Positions 30,724-41,216 of a DNA stretch of 64,000 bases are shown piece by piece (position 1 is the first letter of the stretch; each line of letters begins with the position of its first letter). The DNA lies in the NCBI GenBank assembly GCA_001312325.1, contig BBDJ01000014.1, positions 1 to 64,000 on the forward strand, written 5' to 3'. Under the pieces are notes generated by a model. The model did no database searches and was not told where the DNA came from. It was given only the letters and a program-made list of their open reading frames with translations. The DNA is from Lysinibacillus pakistanensis (GTDB lineage: Bacteria > Bacillota > Bacilli > Bacillales_A > Planococcaceae). The position numbers and the translations under genes are program-made.

Positions 30724-31115
30724 TTAACCTTCAGCTAATAAATAATAAAATTTAAGCTCTCCTCCATCTTTCACCATTAACACATCATTTCGTTCTTTTA
30801 CTGTAAAAATTTCAGTACCCACAGATAACTTGTTTGCTGTTCCATTTTTAAATTCCGCTGCATTTGAAGAGTTAGCTTCAATTTTTCCAACCTTCAAATT
30901 TTCAGTTAACTGGAGTTCATTAATCCAATCAATATTTGTTTGATAAATGATATCATTCCATTGAAATATATCCGCATTAGTATCTAATGATAATACTTCC
31001 TGTGCATCAGGCTTTTTACTTACAGAAACATTAATATCTTTATTTTTATCAACGCAGCCGATTAACACGAATAAAGAAAAAAAATAAATAGATAAATAAA
31101 TTTTAGCTTTTTCAC
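30724..31115 (-). CDS. Small lipoprotein of unknown function, one frameshift
   Basis: A 129-residue lipoprotein. The A8 run at 31077-31084 must lose two bases. Then the GTG at 31115 (9 bases after GGGAGG) opens a clean signal peptide, MKKLKFIYLF..., with lipobox VLIGC. The mature part (VDKNKDINVSVSKK, then NDIIYQTNIDWINEL and TVKERNDVLMVKDG) is not a family I recognise. It has one gene to itself between two terminators or gaps. Confidence 0.6.
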
Positions 31116-31482
31116 TTATGTCACCCTCCCTATGTATTTGACATTTCTAATCCTAAAAAAAGTTACATAAGCCTACCAGATTAAAAATTATACTTTCCAC
31201 ATTTACTTTTATGGAAAATTTAATTTTAAACGACTTTCTTTTGAATGTTGTGTTCCCAATTACTCTATAGAGGAAATTATTATCGATTATTTGTTGATTG
31301 TCATTGCATAATTACACTATATTAAAAATAACTGTATCCCCAAAAGGACGTGAAGAATGGAGAATTACAGGAGGGAGATTCCTTCTTTTTTGAGGCAGAT
31401 ACAATCTAACTGCTGAAGAATGCCAATATTTTTAGTAATCGATTAGACCCAAAGTATGAAATAAGAGAAGGAGCTGAAAAGG
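31116..31482. other. Intergenic region between lipoprotein and ytkD
   Basis: No gene can be defended. A ribosome site AAAAGGA precedes an ATG at 31356 that opens only 19 codons. In other frames there are protein-like stretches (for example RLDPKYEIREGAEKDVF) that would need two unproven indels to join, so a degraded or badly read short gene is possible. Confidence 0.3.
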
Positions 31483-31950
31483 ATGTTTTCATTTACAGAT
31501 TTAAATGGTTTACGAGTGGATTTAAGCTTTACAAGAGGAGAATTTACAGTTGAACCTAAACATGTTCTTGTTTTTTTTGAAATATGATAACAAATGGCTA
31601 TGCACGATTCATAAAAGACGTGGCGTCGAGGTTCCAGGTGGAAAGCAAGAGCCTGGAGAAACTTTGGAAGAGGCTGCAATTCGAGAAGTGTTTGAGGAAA
31701 CAGGTGTTCATATAAAAAAACTTAAAGTGGTTTGCAGAATATGCCGTTCATGATGAAGTGTTATTTTGTAAAACGGTTTTTACTGCTCAATTTGCAAGGC
31801 AAGAGGACATCGAATTTGATTTAGAGACATCAGGGATGACCTGGTTAACCGACGATGAATTTGCGAATCATCCAAATTTAAGCTTTCATATGAAGGATGA
31901 AGGTATGCAAAAAAATGCTGGAGGAGTTGAAACATGATGATCAATGGTGA
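31483..31950 (+). CDS. ytkD: Nudix hydrolase YtkD, three frameshifts
   Basis: A 154-residue Nudix enzyme with the box GGKQEPGETLEEAAIREVFEETG-type (starting at VPGGK, ending EETGV). B. subtilis YtkD hydrolyses 8-oxo-dGTP and can remove pyrophosphate from RNA 5' ends. Breaks are at T8 31571-31578, A7 31714-31720 (join IKNLKWFAEYAVHDE) and A7 31909-31915 (C-terminus QKMLEELKHDDQW). Start 31483 is 9 bases after AAGGAG. It overlaps ytmA by 17 bases. Confidence 0.82.
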
Positions 31951-32711
31951 AATCGTTGAAAAACGCACCTATCCTTCGCCGAATCCAGCTATTCGGTTAA
32001 CGGAAATTACCTATATATCTTTGGGTATTCGTGTTAAGGGTTTATTGGCTGAGCCAAAAGCTGAAGGTACATATGATGGCTTTTTATATCTACGTGGAGG
32101 CATGCAGAGTATTGGAATGGTTAGACCTTCACGTGTCGCGCAATTTGCAGCACAGGGCTTTATTGTTTTTGCACCGTATTACCGAGGTAATCGTGGTGGG
32201 GAGGGGCGAGATGAGTTTGCAGGTGCTGATCGATATGATGCTGTTTACGGAGTAAACGTTTTAAAGCAGTACTGCAATGATAATATACATGTCTTTGGCT
32301 TCTCACGTGGTGGGATTATGGCACTTTGGACAGCAATATTACGCAGAGATATCACATCTGTTGTAACGTGGGCAGGCGTTTCTGATGCCACTGCTACTTA
32401 TTGGGAGCGGATAGATATGCGCCGAATGATGAAGCGAGTTATAGGAGGAACGCCTAACCGTATGCCAGAGGCTTATGACGCGCGAACACCATTATTTGAA
32501 ATAGAGCATATTACAGCTCCAGTGCTTATTATTCATGGATATCAAGATGAAAATGTAGATATCGAGCATGCTAGACAATTAGAATTTTATTTACAGGATG
32601 CCAATAAAACTTACGAAACATGGTATGACCGTCATTTTGCCCATCAATATCCTCCAGCAAAAAAATCGTGAGACCGTCCATGCTCTTTGCGAATGGATGA
32701 AACGTCAGTAA
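31934..32711 (+). CDS. ytmA: Alpha/beta hydrolase YtmA (S9 peptidase-like), one frameshift
   Basis: A 258-residue cytosolic hydrolase. It has the nucleophile motif GFSRGG near residue 121, the acid in IHGYQDENV and the histidine in DRHFAHQYPP. The phrases KGLLAEP, DGFLYLRGG and RRMMKRVIGGTP match B. subtilis YtmA as I recall it. An A7 run at 32659-32665 breaks the frame; with A6 the end is AKNRETVHALCEWMKRQ. GGAGGAG lies 8 bases before ATG 31934. The substrate is unknown. A hairpin at 32717-32761 follows. Confidence 0.82.
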
Positions 32712-32716
32712 CTGGG

Positions 32717-32761
32717 CCCACCATACCTCAAACTGTGCGATCATAACGAGGATATGGTGGG
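32717..32761 (+). terminator. Hairpin after ytmA
   Basis: CCCACCATACCTC pairs with GAGGATATGGTGGG around an 18-base loop, but no T tract follows, so it may be a processing or weak termination site. Confidence 0.4.
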
Positions 32762-32886
32762 AAATAATTATATACTTTTCCCAATAATTATCTCCAGCAA
32801 CAATGTCTCTGCTCCTCTCTCATCTTAAAAATACCACTACTGCATAGTTAGTTCTTCATGTTACGATTCGAAATTTTGTAAAAGAA

Positions 32887-32915
32887 AAAGGGAACGACTA
32901 CAAATCGTTCCCTTT
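32887..32915 (-). terminator. Terminator of pckA
   Basis: AAAGGGAACGA / TCGTTCCCTTT is a perfect 11-bp stem with a 7-base loop, followed on the minus strand by TTCTTTTAC. Confidence 0.8.
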
Positions 32916-32926
32916 GTATAAGCAAA

Positions 32927-34517
32927 TTATTTTAATGGCCCACCAAGTGTAGTGATAGCTTCAGAAACGTTAGAGAATTTCTTGAAGTTTTCATTGAATA
33001 GACCAGCAAGCTCAGTCGCTTTTTTTGTCATAAGCTGCTTTGTCTGCCCATGCATCACGAGGGTTAAGTACTTCTGTTGGTACACCTTCAACAGCAGTTG
33101 GAATATGTAATCCAAATACTGAATCTTGGATTGTTTCAGCATCAGCTAATTTGCCATCGATTGCTGCACGTACCATTGTACGAGTGTAAGAAAGCTTCAT
33201 ACGGCTACCAGTACCATATTCGCCACCAGTCCAACCTGTGTTCACTAAGTATACTTGTGCACCATGTTCGTCAATTTTTTTGACCTAACATTTCAGCATA
33301 GACAGTTGCTGGAAGTGGAAGGAATGGAGAACCGAAGCAAGTAGAGAATACTGGTTCTGGTTCTGTTACACCACGCTCTGTACCAGCAAGTTTTGATGTG
33401 AAGCCACTTAGGAAGTGGTACATTGCTTGCTCTTTTGTTAATTTACTGATTGGAGGTAATACGCCAAATGCATCAGCTGTTAAGAAGATGATTGTTTTTG
33501 GGTGACCTGCAACAGATGGATCAACAATATTATCAATATATTGGATCGGATATGCGACACGTGTATTTTCTGTTAATGAACCGTCATCATAATCACAAAT
33601 ACGAGTTTCTGGGTCAACAGCTACGTTTTCTAAAACAGAACCGAAGCGGATTGCATTGTAAATTTCTGGTTCTTTTTCGGCAGAAAGGTTAATTGTTTTT
33701 GCATAGCAACCACCCTCAATGTTGAATACACCGTTATCAGACCAACCATGTTCATCGTCACCGATAAGCTTACGATCAGGATCAGCTGATAAAGTCGTTT
33801 TACCAGTACCAGATAAACCGAAGAATAATGCTACATCTCCAGCTTCACCAACGTTTGCCGAACAATGCATAGAAAGGATGCCCTGTTGTGGTAATAAGTA
33901 GTTCATAATACCGAAAATTGATTTTTTTTAATTTCACCAGCATATTCAGTTCCACCAATTAGGATGGTTTTCTTTTCAAGAGATACAATGATGAATGTTT
34001 CAGAAGCTGTACCATCCACAGCAGGGTCTGCTTTAAAGTTAGGAGCTGAGATAACTGTGAAGTCAGCGACATGGGAAGCTAACTCTTCTTCTGTTGGACG
34101 GATAAATAATTGATGAGCAAAAAGATTGTGCCAAGCGTATTCATTGATGACTTGGATGCTTAGTTGTGAATCTTTGTCGGCACCGGCAAAGCCCTTGAAT
34201 ACAAATAATTCGTCACGTTCTTTTAAATATTTTACTACTTTTACATATAAGTTATCGAACACTTCAGAAGAAATCGGTTGGTTTACTTTTCCCCAGTCAA
34301 TTTTATCCTTTGTGCTTTCTTCTTCTACCGTATATTTATCTTTAGGTGAACGACCAGTGTATTTGCCAGTTTCTGCACGAACTGCGCCATCTACTGTTAA
34401 CATAGCCTCACCACGAGATGTAGCCTTTTCAGCTAATTGTGGTACCGAAAGTTGAACATTAATGTTACCGCCGCTTAATAATTCCTTCAGTTCGTTTGCA
34501 ATTTCTACTGAATTCAT
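32927..34517 (-). CDS. pckA: ATP-dependent phosphoenolpyruvate carboxykinase PckA, three frameshifts
   Basis: A 528-residue gluconeogenic enzyme converting oxaloacetate and ATP to phosphoenolpyruvate. Motifs: TGRSPKDKY, the kinase loop [36 protein letters not shown] and [13 protein letters not shown]. Breaks are at T8 33922-33929 (must lose two, giving [15 protein letters not shown]), T7 33275-33281 and T7 33020-33026. After correction the length matches B. subtilis PckA (about 527). It is divergent from metK, as in B. subtilis. The start follows AAGGATGG. Confidence 0.93.
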
Positions 34518-35006
34518 CGATTAAATACCATCCTTTTTTTATAGTATTCCCTTGAGTTTGAGGGAGAATTTCTTAATTTCAAAAATAGTATAACACAATT
34601 GCTTAAATAATCTATACTAATTCAGAAATTATTTTTGAGATTTTATTACTTTTCAAGAAAACGACAAAAAGTAAAGTAAAAATGAGAGTTGTCATCGTTC
34701 ATTCACCGGAACATAACAGCGTTTGAAGGCATTTGACCAACATGAGGTTCGCACAAGATGGAAGGTTATTAACTCAAGATTAGAAGAGCAAAACTGAATT
34801 CATCTTCCCGCATGTAGGGGGATAGTCTTCTAAGCCACAAATATTATGCTTTATGATGAAGGTATTAGGTCACTTTTTATGTTAACACAGGATATAAGGT
34901 AGTAATAGGGATTAATTTGCTTCCATTTACAGCATCACCCAGGTGCCAATCGTATTTTGACCATTAAGTTTCTCTCATACCTTTACAATAATACAGCAAA
35001 AAATAT
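34518..35006. other. Intergenic region between pckA and the metK leader
   Basis: No gene seen. The 90 bases next to pckA are AT-rich and hold TATACT on the minus strand (a candidate -10). The remainder up to the S-box promoter has no supported frame, stem or repeat. Confidence 0.4.
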
Positions 35007-35035
35007 TTGACAACGTTCGACCTTTTACGTAATAT
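35007..35035 (+). promoter_or_regulatory. Promoter of the SAM riboswitch leader
   Basis: TTGACA (35007-35012) and TAATAT (35030-35035) with exactly 17 bases between; the aptamer starts 18 bases downstream. Confidence 0.8.
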
Positions 35036-35052
35036 GAGATATTGAACGGATA

Positions 35053-35233
35053 CTCTTATCCCGAGCTGGTGGAGGGTCAGGCCCTGTGAAACCCGGCAAC
35101 CTGCATGAACTATTTCACGACATGCGTTGGTGCCAACCTGATGCAAGGGAAACCCCTTGAACGATAAGAGTGAAAGGTTACGAAGTCATTATTCCTTTCC
35201 TCATGTAGTAAACGTGAGAAAAGGATTTTTTTT
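35053..35233 (+). ncRNA. SAM-I (S-box) riboswitch with terminator
   Basis: The aptamer (35053-35170) opens with CTCTTATCC and closes with GATAAGAG (P1). It contains the conserved GAGCTGGTGGAGGG, the GAAACCCGGCAACC segment and GGTGCCAACCTGATGCAA. The expression platform is a 13-bp stem (35193-35205 with 35213-35225) and T8. With S-adenosylmethionine bound, the terminator forms and metK is off. It is an OFF switch for the SAM synthetase downstream, but lies about 480 bases from that start codon. Confidence 0.95.
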
Positions 35234-35331
35234 ATTGTTAAAAACGAATATAAAGGTAAGTATATGTAGTTCTTTCCTTATTATAATGACGGATCTTTCG
35301 AAATCCTCGTGTTAAAAGCATCAGCTGTTTT

Positions 35332-35530
35332 TTTATCTTCATTCAGCAGATATTTTTTTTGTATCAAAAGCAAAGTGGCAGATGTTTTATGCGCGTAAGC
35401 GTAGCGGCAGATACAGAAGACTCCACCTTTACAGGTAGAGATAAATGCGATTTTGGTTCCTTTTTAGTGGGTGTCCAAACACCTACTGAATGAAGATAAA
35501 GCCTCTGGCGGATGTCACGGATTTTCAAAG
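35332..35530 (+). repeat. Dispersed intergenic repeat, copy 1, with 15-bp inverted ends
   Basis: TTTATCTTCATTCAG (35332-35346) and its perfect reverse complement CTGAATGAAGATAAA (35486-35500) bound about 170 bases. The inside has GGCAGATGTTTTATGCGCG and GATACAGAAGACTCC; further right is GCGGATGTCACGGATTTTC. The same words recur at 37028 and, shortened, at 56242. It has the look of a small non-autonomous mobile element, with no coding capacity. Confidence 0.65.
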
Positions 35531-35645
35531 GAATGAATTGTGCGGGCACAATATAAAATCCGGACGCAATTACGCCAAGGCGAAATAGAAACGAAAGCGA
35601 AGCGACAGCAGTAACGGCTTGAGAGTTCAATCCTTAGGATCGGAC

Positions 35646-35673
35646 TTGACATGGGTAATGAGTACCGTATTCA
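35646..35673 (+). promoter_or_regulatory. Possible second metK promoter downstream of the riboswitch
   Basis: TTGACA (35646-35651) and TATTCA (35668-35673), 16 bases apart, 38 bases before the metK start. If active, it would make SAM synthetase independent of the S-box. Confidence 0.4.
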
Positions 35674-35710
35674 CAAATACTTTTTGTAAGAGTAATAGGA
35701 GGAAAACCAA

Positions 35711-36907
35711 ATGACAAACCGTCGACTGTTTACATCAGAGAGCGTGACAGAAGGACATCCAGACAAAATTTGTGACCAAATTTCGGATGCCATTTTAGAT
35801 GCCATTTTAGAAGAAGATCCAAATGCACGAGTAGCGTGTGAAACAACAGTAACAACAGGTTTAGTATTAGTAGCAGGAGAAATTACTACTTCTACCTATG
35901 TAGATATTAAAGGTATTGTCCGAGATACTGTAGCGGAAATCGGATACACACGTGGGAAATATGGCTTTGATGCAGAAAATCTTGCAGTGCTTGTAGCTAT
36001 TGGTGAGCAATCACCGGATATTGCACAGGGGGTTGACCAAGCATTAGAGGCTCGTGAAGGCTCTATGACAGACGCTGATATTGAAGCAATCGGTGCGGGT
36101 GACCAAGGCTTAATGTTTGGTTATGCATGTAACGAAACACCGGAGCTTATGCCTTTACCAATTAGTCTAGCGCATAAATTAGCACGTCGCTTAACAGAAG
36201 CGCGCAAATCTGGTGAACTAGCGTATTTACGTCCTGATGGAAAAACGCAAGTGACGATTGAATATGATGAAAACAATATACCGGTACGAGTAGATACAAT
36301 TGTCATTTCAACACAACATGATGAAGAGGCGACACTTGAGCAAATTCAGGAAGATTTAAAACAGTTCGTAATTGCACCAGTTGTTCCAAGTGAATTACTA
36401 GATGCAAATACTAAATATTTCATTAACCCAACTGGTCGTTTTGTTATCGGTGGTCCGAAAGGTGATGCTGGTCTAACTGGACGCAAAATCATCGTTGATA
36501 CATACGGTGGCTATGCGCGTCATGGTGGTGGTGCGTTCTCTGGAAAGGATGCAACAAAGGTTGACCGTTCAGCAGCATATGCAGCACGTTATGTAGCCAA
36601 AAACATTGTGGCAGCAGGTTTAGCAGAACGAGCTGAAGTACAATTAGCCTATGCAATTGGTGTTGCTCAGCCTGTATCCATTGCTGTTGATACGTTTGGT
36701 ACTGGAAAAGTGAAGGAAAGCGAGATTGTCGAGTGGGTACGTGAGCTATTTGATTTACGTCCAGCAGGGATTATTAAAATGCTTGATTTACGTCGCCCTA
36801 TCTATAAGCAAACTGCTGCATATGGACATTTCGGTCGTACTGATTTAAATGTGCCTTGGGAGCAAACAGATAAAGCAGAGGCTTTAAGAGAAAGAGCACG
36901 TTTATAA
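35711..36907 (+). CDS. metK: S-adenosylmethionine synthetase MetK
   Basis: Intact 398-residue enzyme that makes S-adenosylmethionine from methionine and ATP, as a cytosolic tetramer. Diagnostic motifs: [16 protein letters not shown] at the N-terminus, [12 protein letters not shown] near residue 118 and [19 protein letters not shown] near residue 274. The start follows AGGAGG. A SAM-I riboswitch lies upstream and copies of a dispersed repeat lie on both sides. B. subtilis has pckA divergent at the same place. Confidence 0.98.
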   Translation: MTNRRLFTSESVTEGHPDKICDQISDAILDAILEEDPNARVACETTVTTGLVLVAGEITTSTYVDIKGIVRDTVAEIGYTRGKYGFDAENLAVLVAIGEQSPDIAQGVDQALEAREGSMTDADIEAIGAGDQGLMFGYACNETPELMPLPISLAHKLARRLTEARKSGELAYLRPDGKTQVTIEYDENNIPVRVDTIVISTQHDEEATLEQIQEDLKQFVIAPVVPSELLDANTKYFINPTGRFVIGGPKGDAGLTGRKIIVDTYGGYARHGGGAFSGKDATKVDRSAAYAARYVAKNIVAAGLAERAEVQLAYAIGVAQPVSIAVDTFGTGKVKESEIVEWVRELFDLRPAGIIKMLDLRRPIYKQTAAYGHFGRTDLNVPWEQTDKAEALRERARL

Positions 36908-36963
36908 GCTATCCCGCTAAAGTGTTAAAGTGAATTATAAATTATATTAAAGTATTAATTAGG

Positions 36964-36996
36964 AAGGGGCTAGTTTAATTACATAGCCCTTTTTCT
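36964..36996 (+). terminator. Terminator of metK
   Basis: AGGGGCTA / TAGCCCTT stem with an 11-base loop and TTTTTCTT. Confidence 0.7.
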
Positions 36997-37027
36997 TAAT
37001 ATGAAAAAGAAGCCCCGAAACCATAAT

Positions 37028-37135
37028 TTTATCTTCATTCAGCAGTTGTTTTTTGTATCGAAAGCACAGCGGCAGATGTTTTATGCGCGTAAGCGTAGCG
37101 GCAGCGGCAGATACAGAAGACTCCCACCACTACAG
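37028..37135 (+). repeat. Dispersed intergenic repeat, copy 2
   Basis: It starts with TTTATCTTCATTCAGCAG exactly as copy 1 and keeps GGCAGATGTTTTATGCGCG and AGCGTAGCGGCAG, with an extra 6-base GGCAGC duplication, then ATACAGAAGACTCCCACC. The right inverted end is missing. It is in the same orientation as copy 1, so metK sits between direct repeats. Confidence 0.65.
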
Positions 37136-37172
37136 GTGAAGAGATGAATTGATGAAATGGGGCTACTTAGTA

Positions 37173-37694
37173 TTATTTATTATTTGCTTGAAGAGATTTA
37201 TAATATTGTCCTTTTTCTGCATATTCACGGACGATACGTTCCATATCTTCTTTATCTTCAGCATTTAATTCACGAACAACCTTAGCCGGACGACCTAATG
37301 CTAAGCTATTCGGTGGAATGACCTTACCCGGAGGTACTAGACTGCCAGCTCCTATGAATGCACCCTCTCCAATCTCTGCTCCGTCTAATATGATTGATCC
37401 CATACCTATTAAGGCATTTTTGCGAATTGTACAGCTATGTAAAGTTACTTGATGTCCCACTGTTACTTCATCTTCAATAATTAGCGGGTATTTCGGACTT
37501 TGGTGTAAGCAACAAAGATCTTGAATACTTACTCGTTCACCGATAATCGTTGGTGACACATCACCACGAATAACAGTGTTAAACCAAATAGTTGTTTCAG
37601 CACCTATTGTAACGTCCCCAGTAACGGTCGCATAATCAGCAATAAAAACGGATGGATCGATGGTTGGTGTTTTACCTTTAAATGGATAGATCAT
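37173..37694 (-). CDS. ytoA: Gamma-carbonic-anhydrase-like hexapeptide-repeat protein YtoA
   Basis: Intact 173-residue left-handed beta-helix protein. Hexapeptide turns repeat through residues 15-130 (VTGDVTIGAETTIWFNTVIRGD). Metal-type histidines appear in LHQSP, VGHQVTLHS. The group includes gamma-carbonic anhydrases and related acyl-CoA-linked proteins; the true activity of YtoA is unproven. It is encoded convergently with metK, 265 bases away. Confidence 0.9.
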   Translation of the reverse strand: MIYPFKGKTPTIDPSVFIADYATVTGDVTIGAETTIWFNTVIRGDVSPTIIGERVSIQDLCCLHQSPKYPLIIEDEVTVGHQVTLHSCTIRKNALIGMGSIILDGAEIGEGAFIGAGSLVPPGKVIPPNSLALGRPAKVVRELNAEDKEDMERIVREYAEKGQYYKSLQANNK

Positions 37695-37828
37695 GAGAAT
37701 CGCCTCTTTTCTTTCTATGATGTAATATTATCGTATCAAATACGCAACTTGATGGAAATATTAAATTAATAAAGTTAAGTATTTCGTTATAATCAATGTG
37801 TAATTATTTTTTTAGGAGGACTATGTAA

Positions 37829-38636
37829 ATGTGGAAATGGGAAGCTGATGGACAAGCAAAGGCTGTGGTTGCTATTCTTCATGGTGCATATGAAAATCAC
37901 CGCTGGTATGCATGGCTAATAGAAAAACTTAGATTGGAAGGCTTCCACATAGTCATGGGGGATTTACCGAATCATGGTGTCAATGCAAGGTTTTCACGTG
38001 TTCATGATGAGGATTTTAAAGAATACAACAAGTATACTAGACATTTAATGGAGAATGCTTTTTCGTATAATTTACCTGTGTTTTTAATAGGACATGGGCT
38101 TGGTGCAACATTATTACTACATACTATGCACAAGAAAAAAATATGAAAGTGCAGGCATTATTTTAACTTCACCATGGCTTCAATTAAAGCTGTTGCCAGG
38201 TAAACTATCAAATGCTTTAACAAGTTTAAGTGCTCTTACAGCTAATGTTAAAATAACACATGAAATTACATTTGAGAAATTGACTCGCAGTGTAGAAGGT
38301 AGAGAAGAGATGAAGGATGAGATTCCTTTTATGTCAGTTGTCTCAGTGAAGTGGTATCGAGAGCTACAGCAAATGATGCGGAATTTAGTATTATTACCAA
38401 AGGCAGAATTCCCAAATATGCCTATGCTTGTAATGACAGCTGAAAAAGATAGTATAACAGAAACTAAACAAACTCGTAATTGGCTTCATCAGCAGGAATT
38501 TACAGAGTTTCAGTTTAAGGAATGGGCGAATTGCTATCATAATCTATTTCATGAAATAGAGCGGGAAGAGATTTTCGTCTATATTCGTGATTTTATCAAC
38601 AATGCTCTTCGTAGAATTGGGTATATTATTGAGTAA
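37829..38636 (+). CDS. ytpA: Lysophospholipase-like alpha/beta hydrolase YtpA, one frameshift
   Basis: A 268-residue hydrolase. Features are AILHGAYENHRWY, the nucleophile GHGLGA near residue 90, an acid in MTAEKDSIT and a histidine in NCYHNLFHE. B. subtilis YtpA is a phospholipase linked to bacilysocin formation; the order ytoA-ytpA is retained here. The frame breaks at A7 38135-38141; with A6 it reads HKKKYESAGIILTSPWLQ. TAGGAGGA precedes the ATG. Confidence 0.8.
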
Positions 38637-38763
38637 TGTTTGACCTCTCCAATTTACTAGAAAATTACTAATTTATTATTTCTGAAATATAATATTGTAA
38701 TTTTCAGAAAAGTGTAATACTATAATGACTTATAAAATAGAATTTTCACATTGGAGGGGTAAA

Positions 38764-40274
38764 ATGGAGGCGATTGTTGGAAAATTGAATGATATTTTGT
38801 GGGGACCGTGGTTTATTTATGGTATTTTGTTAATTGGATTGTTTTTTTCAATCATTACACGGTTCTTACAGATAAGACACATTAAAGATATGTTTGTTTT
38901 AATGTTTAAAGGCGAAAAATCGGAAAAGGGGATTTCATCATTCCAGGCGATGTCAATTGCATTATCTGGGAGAGTAGGTACAGGTAATATTGCTGGTACA
39001 GCTACAGCCATCGGTATGGGGGGACCCGGTGCTGTTTTTTGGATGTGGGCAATTGCTTTATTGGCGCAGCAACCGCATATGTGGAATCAACGTTAGCCCA
39101 AATTTATAAAGAAGAGAAAGATACTGAATATCGAGGTGGACCTGCCTTTTATATAGAAAAGGGAATGGGGCAAAAATGGTTCGCAATAATTTTTGCTATA
39201 GCAGCATTAATTGCCATGTTAATCTTAATGCCAGGTGTTCAATCGAATGCAATTGCAACTGCTGTTGAAAACGCTTTCAGTATTCAAACTTGGATTACGG
39301 GTCTTATTATTGTTGTATTATTAGGTGCAATTATTATTGGTGGAGTTAAATGGATTGCGAATGCTGCACAGATTATCGTTCCGTTTATGGCTTTAGCTTA
39401 TATTATTATGGCTATTATTATTATTGGGATGAATATCGCAGAGATACCATCCGTATTTGCACTTATTTTTTTCTAGCGCATTTGGTGCTCAAGAAATTTT
39501 TGGTGGGATTATTGGCTCTGCAATTGCTTGGGGCGTTAAGCGTGGTATTTATTCAAATGAGGCTGGTCAAGGAACTGGAGCGCACCCAGCGGCAGCAGCA
39601 GAAGTATCGCACCCTGCAAAACAGGGGATTGTTCAAGCAGCATCTGTGTACATTGATACATTATTAATTTGTTCAGCTACAGCATTTATGATTTTATTTA
39701 CGGGCATGTATAATGTACAGGATGAAAAGGCAGCAGAAGGTACTGATCCATTTATTCACGTTGGAGAATTTAACAAAAATAGTCTTACCGGAGAAGAACA
39801 ACTAACATTTGCGAAAAGTATTAAGGAAGGTGCAGCATATACACAATTTGCTGTAGATTCTGCATTACCAGGATTTGGTGGTCCATTTGTAGCAATCGCA
39901 TTATTCTTCTTTGCTTTTACAACAATTATGGCCTATTACTATATTGCTGAAACAAATGTGGCTTATTTGTTCTCTGGTTCAGCTGAAAAAGTCGTCATAT
40001 GGATTGCGAAGTTTGCGATTTTAATAGCTGCATTCTATGGTACAATTCGTACTTCAGACCTTGCTTGGGCAATGGGGGATGTTGGACTTGGACTGATGGT
40101 ATGGATTAACGTTATAGCAATTTTAATCATTATGAAACCTGCAATACTGGCATTGAAGGATTATGAGAAACAGAAAAAAAGAAGGAAAAGATCCTGTTTT
40201 TGATCCTCAAGAACTTGGTATTAAAGGGGCAGATTTCTGGGTTGATTATAATAAAAAAACGTCAAAATAAATAG
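38764..40274 (+). CDS. AGCS-family sodium:alanine/glycine symporter, four frame breaks
   Basis: About 502 residues and 10-11 membrane helices. Family text: ISSFQAMSIALSGRVGTGNIAGTATAI near residue 58 and KRGIYSNEAGQGTGAHPAAAA near residue 256. It imports small neutral amino acids with sodium; B. subtilis AlsT is a relative. One base is missing near 39058 (should read AIAFIGAATAYVE). A/T runs break it at 39466-39472 (join LIFSSAFGAQEIFGG), 40174-40180 and 40253-40259; the last gives stop 40272-40274, otherwise 40270. GGAGGGG precedes the ATG. Confidence 0.88.
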
Positions 40275-40285
40275 GTAATATAGGG

Positions 40286-40334
40286 AAAGCTATTAAATAG
40301 AATGTTTTATTTCTATTTGATAGCTTTTTTTTGT
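40286..40334 (+). terminator. Terminator of the AGCS symporter gene
   Basis: AAAGCTATTAAATAG pairs with CTATTTGATAGCTTT (one wobble), followed by T tract. Confidence 0.8.
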
Positions 40335-40444
40335 TTTGCAAAAAGAAATTAAAATTCCTATTGACGGCAATGGAAAAAGAATATATATTTTGTATTAAGG
40401 AAATTATTTTTCCTTTAAGAAACTTTTTAGAAGGTGGTGAGAAA

Positions 40445-41077
40445 ATGACTGTGTTCCATTTACCGCAACTATCATATGACTACGATCAATTAGAGCCCTA
40501 TATTGACGCTAGAACGTTAGAGATTCATCATTCAAAGCATCATGCAACATATGTAAATAATTTAAACACGGCCTTAGAAGGCTATAAGGACCTACAAAAT
40601 AAATCATTGGAAGATTTATTAAGTAATCTTGATTTGCTTCCAGTTGACATTCAAACAGCCATACAAAATAATGGTGGAGGACACTACTGTCACAGTTTAT
40701 TTTGGGAAATGATGAGTCCAAATGGTGGTGGTGAGGCTAATGCTGATATTGGACAGGCAATTGACTATTATTTTAAAACGTTTGATAATTTTCAGGATCA
40801 GCTTTCTAAAGCAGCAATTACTCGTTTTGGAAGTGGATATGGGTGGCTTGTGCTGGAGGATAATCAACTAAGCATTATGAGTACGGCTAACCAAGATACA
40901 CCTTTAATTGAAGGAAAAATTCCTTTGCTCGTAATCGATGTGTGGGAACATGCATATTATTTGAACTATCAAAATCGTCGCCCTGATTTTGTTAAAAATT
41001 GGTGGAATACTGTCGATTGGGATAAAGTTAATCAACGCTATGTAGAAGCAATGAAACAACAATCTTTAAAAAGTTAA
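40445..41077 (+). CDS. Superoxide dismutase, Fe/Mn type
   Basis: Intact 210-residue enzyme dismutating superoxide. Metal ligands: His in EIHHSKHHATYV (near 27), His in GHYCHSLFW (near 81), and Asp/His in DVWEHAYYLNYQNRRPDF. Two positions usually Ala-Asn next to the second ligand are Tyr-Cys, and GSGWAWLV is GSGYGWLV, so it is a divergent member. Start 40445 follows AAGGTGGTGA. No secretion signal is seen. Fe versus Mn cannot be decided from this. Confidence 0.92.
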   Translation: MTVFHLPQLSYDYDQLEPYIDARTLEIHHSKHHATYVNNLNTALEGYKDLQNKSLEDLLSNLDLLPVDIQTAIQNNGGGHYCHSLFWEMMSPNGGGEANADIGQAIDYYFKTFDNFQDQLSKAAITRFGSGYGWLVLEDNQLSIMSTANQDTPLIEGKIPLLVIDVWEHAYYLNYQNRRPDFVKNWWNTVDWDKVNQRYVEAMKQQSLKS

Positions 41078-41129
41078 CTTAAGCTAAGTTAATGAAGGTA
41101 ATTTGACATGAAAATAAGTAACTCCTCCC

Positions 41130-41153
41130 TATCCCCCGCGCCATCGGGGGATA
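41130..41153. terminator. GC-rich hairpin after the superoxide dismutase gene
   Basis: ATCCCCCG / CGGGGGAT stem at the convergent junction with ytqB; the T tract is short (TTTCCTTTT). Confidence 0.5.
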
Positions 41154-41216
41154 TTTCCTTTTGATAAGCAAAAAAAGACATGAATTCGATGGAGAATCGA
41201 AGCCATGCCTTAAAAA

